Shown piece after piece: positions 7,956 to 15,857 of a stretch of DNA of 34,819 nt. This DNA is from JBHJGO01 sp050331715 (GTDB lineage: Bacteria > Cyanobacteriota > Cyanobacteriia > Cyanobacteriales > Microcoleaceae). The position numbers were made by a program, and so were the translations under genes. The stretch spans positions 1 through 34,819 of the forward strand of contig JBHJGO010000151.1 of assembly GCA_050331715.1 (NCBI GenBank). Direction: 5' to 3'. Numbering within the stretch: the first letter of the stretch is position 1; each line of letters starts with the position of its first letter. The notes under the pieces are model-generated. The model saw nothing but the letters and a program-made list of their open reading frames with translations. It was not told the origin of the DNA and did no database searches.

Positions 7956-8051
7956 ATAGCAATCCTGAATCAATCATGAAAAGTATTATGGGGAGGTTTG
8001 GGGGGCTTCGTCCCCCTCACCCGCTTTTCACAAATCACTTGTGACTGCTAT
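7956..8051. mobile_element. MITE-like inverted-repeat element, 96 bp
   Basis: The ends are imperfect 28-bp inverted repeats: ATAGCAATC...TGAAAAG on the left and its relative on the right (reverse complement ATAGCAGTC...GTGAAAAG), with about 18 of 28 positions matching. The middle holds a G-rich/C-rich hairpin (GGGGG-GCTTCGT-CCCCC). There is no coding capacity and no clear target-site duplication beyond a T/A-rich flank. The structure suggests a non-autonomous element or a large folded RNA motif. Confidence 0.6.
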
Positions 8052-8358
8052 GTAAGACCAAATAAACGAGAATTTAATTTTTTCTTTAGATTTACAAGAG
8101 ACAGTATAGTCATATCAGACTTCAAATAATAGGGGATGTCACAGCAGATACAAATCTCTTTACTAAGCTTAATAAATCAGTCATCGGTCATTGGCCATTG
8201 ATTTGGAGGTTAGAGCAACGAGGTTAGGTTGAATCTGTCTGGAGTGTGATCTTTGGGGAGTGGCAACCGACACAATGCTACGAAATATTGCGTAATTTTA
8301 AGTCCTTGTAAAATTTGACTGCAAAGGAATTTTACAGGAGTGGGCAGCTAGCGGGTTT
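8052..8358. other. Noncoding stretch with small inverted repeats
   Basis: I see no gene here. It contains an AAATCA/TGATTT inverted repeat around TGGCCA (8174-8204) and, next to the agmatinase stop codon, the hairpin TGTAAAATT/AATTTTACA (8307-8315 with 8328-8336, 12-base loop). The latter could end the agmatinase transcript, but it is AT-rich and not followed by a T run, so I do not call it a terminator. Confidence 0.5.
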
Positions 8359-9276
8359 CTAGATTTTGAACCAGTTTTGGGCTAATGCTTGATATCCGAT
8401 CAATTTGTAGACCAGTTTGGCGGCTGTAAATTCTGAAACCACTACATCCTCTACAGGTGCTAATTCCATTACATCACAGCCGATCACCCGACGTTGGGTA
8501 AATAGCTGCCGTAGAAATCGAAGTAAACCGTACCAATTCAGTCCTCCGGGCTCAGGTGTTCCGACTCCTGGCATCAAGCTCGGATCAATACCATCCAGAT
8601 CAATCGTTAAAAACACATCTGTTGTTGGGATCGCGGCCAAAGCCCTGTCAATCCAATCTGCCTGTACAGCAATCTCCCGTGCCCAAATAACTGTCAGGTT
8701 TTTTTCTCGAATTAGATCCGCCTCTTCCTGGCAGAGACTGCGAATCCCGATTTGAACGGTTGGTAGGCCTCGATCAACAACTCGCCGCATCACACAGGCA
8801 TGGTTGTGGATGGAACCCTCATACTCGTGTCGTAAATCTCCATGGGCATCAATCTGAACCACCGTGAAAGGTTTGTCCCAGTGCCGATGATAAGCCGCCA
8901 CTACACCAGCCGTGATGCTGTGTTCTCCGCCTAGAGCAATAACAAATTTGTTGGCTTGATTTAGATCAAACACTGCTTGCTGGACTATCTTCAACATCGT
9001 CTCCGAGGAGACCAACCCCTGGCGGGTATCAGCAATCGGAGGGTGAGTATAGATGCCCGTGAAGGCTCCAACTTCCCGCTCCAGTTCGTCATCGTAGCAT
9101 TCTAGCTGCTGTGAGGCTGTGAGCAACGCTTCAGGGCCATATTGACATCCAGTTCGATAGGTTGTCGTCGCTTCGTAAGGAATGGGTAAAATCGCAACCT
9201 ACGCGGTCTCAAAGAGGGGAGTCACCTCAGATTCTAAAAAGCCCAGCGTTGATTCAGGCGTGATCGTTGTCGTCAT
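8359..9276 (-). pseudogene. speB: Agmatinase/arginase-family ureohydrolase, interrupted by amber codon 26
   Basis: The complete frame runs from the ATG at 9276 to the stop at 8359, 305 codons, the normal agmatinase length. Codon 26 is TAG (9201-9199): the text reads PLFETA, stop, VAILPIPYEATTTYRTGCQYGP, and the sequence after the stop is typical family sequence, so one base change explains it. All manganese ligands are intact downstream: H119 (GGEHS), D143, H145 and D147 (DAHGD), D226 and D228 (DLDGID). The family hydrolyses agmatine to putrescine and urea; some cyanobacterial members have other guanidino substrates. A TTG at 9126 could restart a 255-residue product, but it lacks a ribosome-binding site and would lose the conserved N-terminal strand. 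It may be a pseudogene, a readthrough case or a sequence error. Confidence 0.8.
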
Positions 9277-9343
9277 AGGCCCCGAATAGTATCTACGGGA
9301 ATGAATTGTACATCGCCACTTGCTATTCCTGCGTCAGTAAAAG

Positions 9344-9381
9344 TTCAGAATTCAAAATTGAAAGTCCAGAATTTAAAATTC
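9344..9381. repeat. Short AT-rich direct repeat
   Basis: Two 17-base copies, ttcagaattcaaaattg (9344-9360) and tccagaatttaaaattc (9365-9381), 21 bp apart, lie between the cpcS stop and the agmatinase start. They resemble the simple AATTCAAAATT-type repeats common in cyanobacterial intergenic DNA. Confidence 0.5.
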
Positions 9382-9399
9382 TAAATTGCAGCTCTAGAA

Positions 9400-9984
9400 T
9401 TACCAGCCAATAGCTGAGTAGAACGGTGACGCTTCAGTTGACGGGGATGCTTCTGTTTCTGTCTCCGTGACCCGAATCTCAGTGCAGAAGGTGGAGGTGT
9501 TAAATCCACCAAACCGCTTCACTGCGCTTGTCCGCATTCGTAGGTTGGGACTGGCAAACCAAAATCGCTCAATAGAACTCATGGTTTCGTATTCTGTCAC
9601 CAGAACTAAGCCCTCCTGGTCATCCATTTCGAACCGACCGACCACTGGAACAATTTCAGCATAACCCCGCTCTCGCAGCATCCGGCCCTTTTTGGGATTA
9701 TCCGCATCGGGCACAATGGCAAAAATAGTTGACCCTTGATGATTTTCATCTTCTTTATCCCAACTCATTGACCCATCCCAGGTGACATAGGCCCCCCCGG
9801 CCGACAAACTCGGATCGATTTCATGCATCTGGCAGATTTCGATAATCCGTGGATTATCCGCCTCCAGGGACTCCACCAAAATCTCAGACTGACCCTTCTC
9901 TGCTTGTCGAAACGCGAGGTGGTGGGTTGTGCGAAGCGATCGCCATTTTCCTGCACTCTGTCGAAAGAACTCTACTGCATTCAT
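9400..9984 (-). CDS. cpcS: CpcS/CpeS-type phycobiliprotein lyase
   Basis: 194 residues from the ATG at 9984. Attaches phycobilin chromophores to a cysteine (Cys84-type site) of phycobiliprotein subunits, acting in the cytoplasm during phycobilisome assembly. The fold is a lipocalin-like barrel. Family landmarks are FFRQSAGKWRSLRTTHHLAFRQAEKGQSEI at the start, EICQMHEIDP, GSMSWDKEDENHQGST, GYAEIVPVVGRFEMDDQEGLVLVTEY, and the closing SSIERFWFASPNLRMRTSAVKRFGGF block. The C-terminal 25 residues are a Thr/Glu/Ser-rich tail outside the usual domain. It is divergent from nblA, with 267 bp between the starts. A HIP1 octamer overlaps codons near the start (9936-9943). Confidence 0.92.
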   Translation of the reverse strand: MNAVEFFRQSAGKWRSLRTTHHLAFRQAEKGQSEILVESLEADNPRIIEICQMHEIDPSLSAGGAYVTWDGSMSWDKEDENHQGSTIFAIVPDADNPKKGRMLRERGYAEIVPVVGRFEMDDQEGLVLVTEYETMSSIERFWFASPNLRMRTSAVKRFGGFNTSTFCTEIRVTETETEASPSTEASPFYSAIGW

Positions 9985-10163
9985 ATATCTCTGGTTGTTA
10001 TCCCTAGCTTTTATCTCTGAGATGTCCTCCCTGCATTAAACAGGCTTTAAATCTGTTTTCGAGAGGATCTGTCCAGATCAACTGGATCTATATGATAAAT
10101 CTATCTCATTGTAGTGAACTTTTGTAACAGAGATGAAGATTGTACTGTGCATCTTGAACAGAT

Positions 10164-10179
10164 TGTCAAGTGATTGACA
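10164..10179. promoter_or_regulatory. Perfect palindrome TGTCAA-GTGA-TTGACA upstream of nblA
   Basis: A 6-4-6 inverted repeat lies in the shared cpcS/nblA upstream region, 73 bp before the nblA start. Its right half TTGACA matches a -35 hexamer, although I see no convincing -10 at the right distance. It could be an operator for a dimeric regulator; which one is unknown. It does not match the NtcA box. Confidence 0.4.
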
Positions 10180-10251
10180 TGATACTTTACGAATGAATTG
10201 ACTGGTAAGGATCTATCTAGATCGATGCATTTCGTTAGTGGAGGAGTAAAG

Positions 10252-10419
10252 ATGAATGTATCCGGCAACCTAACCGTTGAACAGCAGTTCAAGATGAAGG
10301 TCTTACAGGAGCAAGTGAAGCATCTCAGCTTGGAAGAAGCGCAGAAATACTTGATTGAAGTCCTGCGACAGAGCATGGTCAAGGATAATCTGCTCAAGAG
10401 CTGGATCAAGAGCAACTGA
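10252..10419 (+). CDS. nblA: NblA-family phycobilisome degradation protein
   Basis: 55 residues. The start at 10252 is set by GGAGGAG six bases upstream; a longer frame from a TTG at 10198 has no such site. NblA is a small helical adaptor that binds phycobiliproteins and brings Clp protease during nitrogen or sulfur starvation. The family pattern is present: LTVEQQFKMKVLQEQVKHLS, then EEAQKYLIEVLRQSMVKDNLLK, two helices that form a hairpin. The usual length is 55-65. It lies next to the divergent lyase gene cpcS and 108 bp before the msrP-like gene on the same strand. Confidence 0.88.
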   Translation: MNVSGNLTVEQQFKMKVLQEQVKHLSLEEAQKYLIEVLRQSMVKDNLLKSWIKSN

Positions 10420-10527
10420 TGGGCATCTTAAACTAGCTCAAGTTCGATACAAACATTTACAATTTAATCTAATGCCCATTCAAAGACTGCCCATTAGATC
10501 TCTAAGATCCGTACCAACTGAATTTCT

Positions 10528-11505
10528 ATGCCACTCATCCACACCCCGAAATCCTGGGAACTTCCCGAACGTCGCGTCACTTCTGAGTCGCTCTTTATCA
10601 ACCGCCGCCATTTCATGAGAAATATGATCGGTGCAGGTTTGGGGACGGTCGCTCTGTCTCTTACTGGCTGCAACCGCTCTGATGCTGAGGTTCCTTCTGA
10701 CTCAAGACGCACGAGTTTTCCCAACCTATCTCGCAATCCAGATTTTTCTGATTTGAAACGGGAGATTACCCCTGAAAGTTTTGCCACTCGTTACAACAAT
10801 TTCTACGAATTTGGCGGCACGAAATCCATTTGGCAAGAGGCGCAAGCTCTGCCCACCGACAATTGGAAGGTGGAGGTGACGGGGCTAGTGAAAAATCCTC
10901 AAACTTACGACATTGAGGACTTACAACAGAAATTTCCGATTGAAGAGCGGGTTTATCGCTTCCGATGTGTTGAAGCCTGGGCCATGGTGGTTCCTTGGGT
11001 TGGGTTTCCAATGCGGGCTTTGATGAAAGCGGTAGAACCTGTGGACAAAGCAAAGTACGTTAGCTTCACATCCTTCTATGATCCGAAGATTACTAAAGGC
11101 CCTGGATTTTGGGCAGTGAACTATCCCTGGCCCTATGTGGAAGGCTTAACTGTCGAGGAAATGGCGAATGACCTAGCCTTCTTCGCCACTGGTATCTATG
11201 GCAAGAGTTTACCGAAGCAAAATGGCGCACCTATTCGTATGGTGGTTCCCTGGAAGTATGGGTTTAAGGGAGCAAAGTCAATTGTCAAGATCGAATTTCT
11301 GGAGCAGCGTCCTGTAACCTTCTGGAATACTCTGGCTCCGAAGGAATACGGCTTTGAGGCCAATGTCAATCCGAATGTTCCCCATCCTCGCTGGTCACAG
11401 GCAACAGAACGGCTGGTTGGCAAGGGGTCAAGTAGTTCATGGGAACGTCAACCTACACTGCTGTACAACGGCTATGAGGAATATGTAGCAGACTTGTATG
11501 CTTGA
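10528..11505 (+). CDS. msrP: MsrP/YedY-like molybdopterin-dependent catalytic subunit
   Basis: 325 residues from the ATG at 10528; the ribosome-binding site is weak. Homologue of the catalytic subunit of the MsrPQ system, which reduces methionine sulfoxide in periplasmic proteins. A twin-arginine signal (N25-R26-R27-H-F) precedes a hydrophobic stretch, so it should be exported folded by Tat. The Moco-ligand cysteine is C147 in YRFRCVEAWAMVVPWVGFP. Further family blocks are NYPWPYVEGLTVEEA-like (here EEM), NGAPIRMVVPWKYGFKGAKSIVKI and the C-terminal NVNPNVPHPRWSQATER. LTGC with C48 sits where a lipobox would be. No gene for the haem partner MsrQ is nearby, so its electron donor is not shown here. 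Confidence 0.88.
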   Translation: MPLIHTPKSWELPERRVTSESLFINRRHFMRNMIGAGLGTVALSLTGCNRSDAEVPSDSRRTSFPNLSRNPDFSDLKREITPESFATRYNNFYEFGGTKSIWQEAQALPTDNWKVEVTGLVKNPQTYDIEDLQQKFPIEERVYRFRCVEAWAMVVPWVGFPMRALMKAVEPVDKAKYVSFTSFYDPKITKGPGFWAVNYPWPYVEGLTVEEMANDLAFFATGIYGKSLPKQNGAPIRMVVPWKYGFKGAKSIVKIEFLEQRPVTFWNTLAPKEYGFEANVNPNVPHPRWSQATERLVGKGSSSSWERQPTLLYNGYEEYVADLYA

Positions 11506-11569
11506 AGACTTAGCTTTTTCTTTTTTGGTGGCAGGATTACGACCCAACGCATGTCCGACAACTTCAAGC

Positions 11570-12850
11570 CTATGTAGAGCTTTTCAGCAGGTTCTCTCGA
11601 TGGCGGATTGAAGCGATCGCAGCCTGCCAGGTAAAGGTAAAAGATTGAAAGGACTCTGCCGAAATCCGATCTCGGTCTAGATCTTGGATCACCTCTTTAA
11701 AAATCGTAAGTAGCTTGTCTCGCACTTTTTGCAGGGCCTCTGCACTATGGGCATCTTGCACTTGATCAATCAAATTTAGAATCTCCAGGTTGTAGAGATC
11801 GGCCCGATTTTTTTGCTGGCTCTGCAACCATAGCTTCAACTGCCAGAGTCCTGAGAAAACCAAGACACTGGCTGAGATAATCAGACCAATCGGCTCAGCA
11901 TAGCGTTCTAAGAAACTGGGTTCATCCTGGGTATAGTAGCGTTTTGCACCGGGATGAAAGGAAAAACCCAATTCCCGTGGCGACTCTGGCTGTTTGATCA
12001 AAGCAGCCTGGGGATTGAGAGCCACTAATTCACTGCGGGCCTCAAACAAAACCTGGGTGATTTCATGGATCACCTTTTCAGGAACATCTCTACGCGTTAC
12101 CAATACAGCTCGGACAGAAACCGTTGATAGATCGGTTTCTGGAATAGGTAAGGAGCCGCTGTAGGTTCCCTTGGGAATTTGGCTAGTTTCCAAGGCGGGT
12201 TGAAAGAGCTGTAGGGCCGCCGCCTGGTCAATTGGAACCAATCGATTCTTTCCAGATCGCAGCAATCGGCTAATGCCTGGATTCCCCAGAGTGATCACTT
12301 GAAACAGGGCATCTACTTGACCCGCTTCCAGCGCTAGGTGAGCTTGCTTGGACGCAAGGGGCTGAACTTCAAAATCAGTGTCAGCAAATCCATAGTGCTG
12401 GCTCAGTTGCTGGAACAGTTGATTGGAACCGCTGCCTTCAGGCATGACTGCAATTTTCTTCCCTTTCAAATCGCTGACGGTCTGAATATTAGATTCACGG
12501 GTGGCGATCAAGTGAAAAATTTCTGGGAATAGGAATGCCACCGATTGAATCGACAAACTAATCGGAGTGTCACTTTGAATCAACGCCATCTGCGCTTCAT
12601 CTTGGTTCAGCAATTCCACATTCTGTCGAGAGCCCTCTGTTTCGATCACCTTGAGTTGAATCCGAGGATTTTGTTTGGCAACGGTTTCCGACAGCGTTTG
12701 ACCAAAGGCGTAGTATTGGCCACTCTTACTCGCTGTTGCCAAGGTGAGAGAATAAACTTGATGATTTCCTCGGAAAAATAATAGCAGGCCCAGTAAGCCC
12801 GCCCCAAAAATTCCCAAAGATAAAATTGCCAGCAAAAATCGGTTCTGCAT
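11570..12850 (-). CDS. Membrane-anchored TAXI-family solute-binding protein
   Basis: 426 residues from the ATG at 12850, preceded by GGGGGG six bases upstream; a TTG at 12868 would add six residues. The TAXI family (TRAP transporter-associated) binds small acids in the periplasm. Helix 1 (about 5-25) is an uncleaved anchor or signal. The binding domain starts with SLTLATASKSGQYYAFGQTLSE and includes QMALIQSDTP, LIATRESNIQTVSDLKGKKIAVMPEGSGSN and ALEAGQVDALFQV. Helix 2 at about 321-341 is followed by an 85-residue basic and acidic helical tail that should be cytoplasmic. No TRAP membrane subunit lies nearby, so a sensor or accessory role is possible. It begins 63 bp after the dehydrogenase gene on the same strand. 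Confidence 0.8.
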   Translation of the reverse strand: MQNRFLLAILSLGIFGAGLLGLLLFFRGNHQVYSLTLATASKSGQYYAFGQTLSETVAKQNPRIQLKVIETEGSRQNVELLNQDEAQMALIQSDTPISLSIQSVAFLFPEIFHLIATRESNIQTVSDLKGKKIAVMPEGSGSNQLFQQLSQHYGFADTDFEVQPLASKQAHLALEAGQVDALFQVITLGNPGISRLLRSGKNRLVPIDQAAALQLFQPALETSQIPKGTYSGSLPIPETDLSTVSVRAVLVTRRDVPEKVIHEITQVLFEARSELVALNPQAALIKQPESPRELGFSFHPGAKRYYTQDEPSFLERYAEPIGLIISASVLVFSGLWQLKLWLQSQQKNRADLYNLEILNLIDQVQDAHSAEALQKVRDKLLTIFKEVIQDLDRDRISAESFQSFTFTWQAAIASIRHRENLLKSST

Positions 12851-12913
12851 ACGTTTCCCCCCAAACAATTCAGAGCTGATACTAAAAGCTGAATGCCCTT
12901 CAACTAGTTTAAG

Positions 12914-13795
12914 TTAATCTTCCTGATAGGCTCGAATCATCGCCTGGGTTCCCTGGGTCGCTCCCACTTCGTCCAATTCTGCAACCGTTTTAAACAATTG
13001 ATTGGCCAGTTCAATGCCGGGGAAATCCTGGTCGGAGGGTAGCGCTGCTTGAACGAGCCTTAGGTCCTTAACAATGTGCTTGATCATGAACCCTGGATCA
13101 AAGTCAGCCTGGGCCACTTTTTCACCCAGGTTCTCTAGCGCCCAAGACCCAGCGGCTCCCGTACTACACACCTCAACCACTAACTTCGGGTCAATCCCCT
13201 GTTGCTTGGCCAGCAGCATCGTTTCACATAAACCCACCATGTGCAGAGAACAAAGCACTTGATTGCAGAGCTTCACCGCCTGACCGCTGCCAGAGACACC
13301 ACAATGGCGAATATTCTGGCCCAAAGCCGCAAACACAGGTTGACAGGCTTCAAAGCTGGAGAGGTCACCGCCGACCATAATGGTCAGTGTTCCTTTCTCA
13401 GCGCCCACGTCCCCGCCTGAAATGGGAGCATCTAAAAACTGGAGTTGTTGGGTTGCTAATTCGGTCGCAATCTGGCGGGCTGCTTCGGGGCCAATCGTAC
13501 TGAAGTCAATCACGGTGGTTCCAGGTTGAGCAAATTTCGCTACTCCTGTTGCACCGAGAATCACAGCTTGTACATCCGGAACATCACTCACACAGGTACA
13601 GACAATCGCTGCATCCTCGACTGCCGCTTGAATAGAAGGAACAACTATTGCCCCTGCCTGCTGAGCGATCTTTACTCCAGGGGTATCTGGCGTTCGATTC
13701 CAGACCTTGATCGAGAAACCTGCCTCAGCAAGGTTGGCGGCCATGTAGCCCCCCATCACGCCCAATCCTAAAAATGCAATATTCATTCCAGGCAT
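12914..13795 (-). CDS. NAD(P)-dependent beta-hydroxyacid dehydrogenase (3-HIBADH/GLYR family)
   Basis: About 290 residues. Cytoplasmic oxidoreductase of the family that includes 3-hydroxyisobutyrate dehydrogenase, tartronate semialdehyde reductase and glyoxylate/succinic semialdehyde reductase. The Rossmann motif GLGVMG stands at the N-terminus, the substrate-binding DAPISGGDVGAEKGTLTIMVGG block follows at about 122-145, and the catalytic lysine is in GSGQAVKLCNQ. FMIKHIVKDLRLV is the conserved C-terminal block. Starts at 13801 (GTG), 13795 (ATG) and 13786 (ATG) are all possible; the last gives the most canonical MNIAFLGLGVMG. The substrate cannot be told from the sequence, although a glyoxylate/succinic semialdehyde reductase would suit a cyanobacterium. 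Confidence 0.85.
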   Translation of the reverse strand: MPGMNIAFLGLGVMGGYMAANLAEAGFSIKVWNRTPDTPGVKIAQQAGAIVVPSIQAAVEDAAIVCTCVSDVPDVQAVILGATGVAKFAQPGTTVIDFSTIGPEAARQIATELATQQLQFLDAPISGGDVGAEKGTLTIMVGGDLSSFEACQPVFAALGQNIRHCGVSGSGQAVKLCNQVLCSLHMVGLCETMLLAKQQGIDPKLVVEVCSTGAAGSWALENLGEKVAQADFDPGFMIKHIVKDLRLVQAALPSDQDFPGIELANQLFKTVAELDEVGATQGTQAMIRAYQED

Positions 13796-13857
13796 TGTCA
13801 CTGCTCTCTCGGTGCGCCCAATCCATCAAGGCGACTGCGTGCAACAATATTTTACGG

Positions 13858-15573
13858 CTAAATCAATCCTTTGCGGGTTCGTTTCGGCAATACAGTGCGC
13901 CAGTTAGTTTTGGCCAGAGAAATCTGTTGCTCTGAAATCAAGGCTTTGGAGAGGTTCGCACCGCGTAAATCAGCGCCACGCAGGTTAGCATTGCTGAGAT
14001 TGGCGGCGGTCAAGTTGGCCCCCCGTAGGTCAGCCCCTTCCAGATTGGCCAAACTGAGTCGGGCTTGAATCAGATTGGCATCTCTGAGAATGGCGTGGTT
14101 CAGACTGGCACGTCCAAAATCAGCCTTTGATAAATTTGCGTTTTGCAGATTGGTATGTTGCAGGCGGGAGTTGGAAAAGTAGGCTCCTGAGAATCTCTGG
14201 GCGGCCAGGTTCAGTTGACTCAGATCACAATCGGTGAAATACCGTTCTCCCCCAGCGTAGGCCGCACTCAAACTGGTTTCATCCCATTCGGAAATGGCCT
14301 GGGTCGAAGAAACAAGATGCGTCGGGGATCCGTTGGAGGAACTCAGCCCCCCGCTGCTTGAAACCAAATTGGTTTGGGCTGACTGACGGCGGAGGTTGCG
14401 CTGCCGAATTTTTTCAGCTTCCCGTGCGTAGGGACGTAGATTCACATCCGGTTGACTTCGGCTGACTGGCGCTTGAGCCGTGAGAAATTCTGTTGATCCT
14501 GGCATAAATTCTGTTGGCTCAGCCACCGACAGATCAACCGCAGTTACGTTCTCTGACAGAACAGACGGAATAGACGTTTCTGAGAGAGCTGTTTCTAAGA
14601 TTTCAGGTTCCGCAGGATTCGCGTCGAAGTTTGCGGTTTCTGCCGTTACAAAGGTTGTGGGCATCTGATATAGTTCCTGTTCGTTCTCCAGGGCCATCAA
14701 CATGGCTTGGGCTGACAGATAGCGATTGCCGACAAACATTTCTAGGGACTTGTGCAGGATTTGGCTGAAGGAATCACTGATTGAAACCAAAGGTTGCCAG
14801 CGAACTTCTCCGGTCATGGAATCGTATTCCAGGGAACTGGGAGATTGTCCAGTCAGCAAGTAGATACAGGTCATGCCAACGGCGTAGATGTCACTGGCAT
14901 AAACAGGCCGCAGGGCCATTTGTTCTGGCGGCGCAAATCCCGATGTCCCGATGGCAAAGTTGGTAAAGGCCGTTTCCCCTGAACCCATTTGGGTGGCCTG
15001 ATGTACCTGATCCTTCACCGCACCAAAATCAATCAAAACCAGGTGGCCATCCTGTTTGCGCCTGAGAATATTGGCCGGTTTGATGTCGCGGTGGATCACT
15101 TCCTGGGAATGGACATAGTCCAGAATCGGTAGCAGTTCTCGCAAAAAATCTTTGACCTGCGCTTCGTCGTAGGGGCCAGAGTGTTGAACTTCCTGCTTCA
15201 GGTTCCAACCATCGACGAATTCCTGCACTAGATAAAACTGACGCTTTCCAGCAAAGTAGTCCAAGAGTCGTGGAACTTGAGGATGATCGCCAATTTTGCC
15301 CAGGGTCTTAGCCTCGCGCTGAAATAACTCCCGGGCCATTTCCAGAACGCGCTTCGATTTGGTCGAGGGGCGAAGCTGCTTGACGACACATTTTGGCCCG
15401 CCAGGGAGTGCCAGATCCTTTGCCAGAAATGTTGCGCCAAATCCTCCTTTTCCCAGCGCTTTCAAAATCCGATAACGATTTCGCAGCGCCAGCTTTGCAC
15501 CGCAGGCTTGGCACTCCAATGCGTCCTCTGGATTTTCAGGATAGGAACAGGCAGGGTTAATACAATAGCTCAT
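13858..15573 (-). CDS. spkB: SpkB-type Ser/Thr protein kinase with N-terminal zinc ribbon and pentapeptide repeats
   Basis: 571 residues from the ATG at 15573 (an upstream frame to 15603 is not needed). Four cysteines, C4, C9, C21 and C24, form a zinc-ribbon-like head. The kinase domain follows: glycine loop G41-K-G-G-F-G46, ATP lysine K65, catalytic loop H161-R-D-I-K-P-A-N168, and D182-F-G. All catalytic residues are present, so it should be active. A low-complexity Ser/Thr/Glu linker runs from about 300 to 440. The C-terminus (about 450-555) is a pentapeptide-repeat helix of A(D/N)LxxA units such as ANLEGADLRGANLTAANL. This matches SpkB of Synechocystis, linked to oxidative-stress responses; that role is inferred. 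Divergent from pheT. Confidence 0.9.
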   Translation of the reverse strand: MSYCINPACSYPENPEDALECQACGAKLALRNRYRILKALGKGGFGATFLAKDLALPGGPKCVVKQLRPSTKSKRVLEMARELFQREAKTLGKIGDHPQVPRLLDYFAGKRQFYLVQEFVDGWNLKQEVQHSGPYDEAQVKDFLRELLPILDYVHSQEVIHRDIKPANILRRKQDGHLVLIDFGAVKDQVHQATQMGSGETAFTNFAIGTSGFAPPEQMALRPVYASDIYAVGMTCIYLLTGQSPSSLEYDSMTGEVRWQPLVSISDSFSQILHKSLEMFVGNRYLSAQAMLMALENEQELYQMPTTFVTAETANFDANPAEPEILETALSETSIPSVLSENVTAVDLSVAEPTEFMPGSTEFLTAQAPVSRSQPDVNLRPYAREAEKIRQRNLRRQSAQTNLVSSSGGLSSSNGSPTHLVSSTQAISEWDETSLSAAYAGGERYFTDCDLSQLNLAAQRFSGAYFSNSRLQHTNLQNANLSKADFGRASLNHAILRDANLIQARLSLANLEGADLRGANLTAANLSNANLRGADLRGANLSKALISEQQISLAKTNWRTVLPKRTRKGLI

Positions 15574-15779
15574 GGCAGTTCTGAAGCTGGTTTTAAAAGT
15601 CAACTGGCGAAACGCCAGAATTACTCGAACTCCTCATACATATCGTTCCACACCGTCACTGCAGACGTTTCCGGAAAAGCGGGTTCCGAAAAACCCCGTA
15701 TCTCAATCACTCCTCTTACGATATGCTCTTGTAGGTTCCCCCAATCTTTTAGATAATAACAGGGCTGGGCTAAGTCTCT

Positions 15780-15799
15780 AGCCTGGTTCTCTCCAGGCT
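15780..15799 (+). promoter_or_regulatory. Hairpin in the pheT leader region
   Basis: AGCCTGG-TTCTCT-CCAGGCT is a perfect 7-bp stem with a six-base loop, 58 bp before the pheT ATG. No T run follows on either strand, so it is not an intrinsic terminator. It could affect pheT translation or be chance. The 284-bp kinase-pheT interval holds no gene I can support. Confidence 0.35.
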
Positions 15800-15857
15800 C
15801 CGTTTCAAACAAGATTGCACGCCTCCATTCCTTAGATTATAGAAACTTGCTAGACGA

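Noticed and set aside
10198..10419. Longer nblA frame from a TTG at 10198
   Set aside because: The ATG at 10252 has a strong ribosome-binding site, and the shorter protein has the NblA length.
11505..11570. GCTTGAAG/CTTCAAGC inverted repeat between msrP and the TAXI gene as a terminator
   Set aside because: The arms are about 50 bases apart with no compact stem, so it is not a convincing terminator.
13681..13710. GTTCGATTCC, a T-loop-like sequence that might mark a tRNA
   Set aside because: It is inside the dehydrogenase gene and no acceptor or anticodon arms are found around it.
15508..15781. Plus-strand frames upstream of pheT
   Set aside because: No ribosome-binding site or recognisable protein features, and they overlap the kinase N-terminus.
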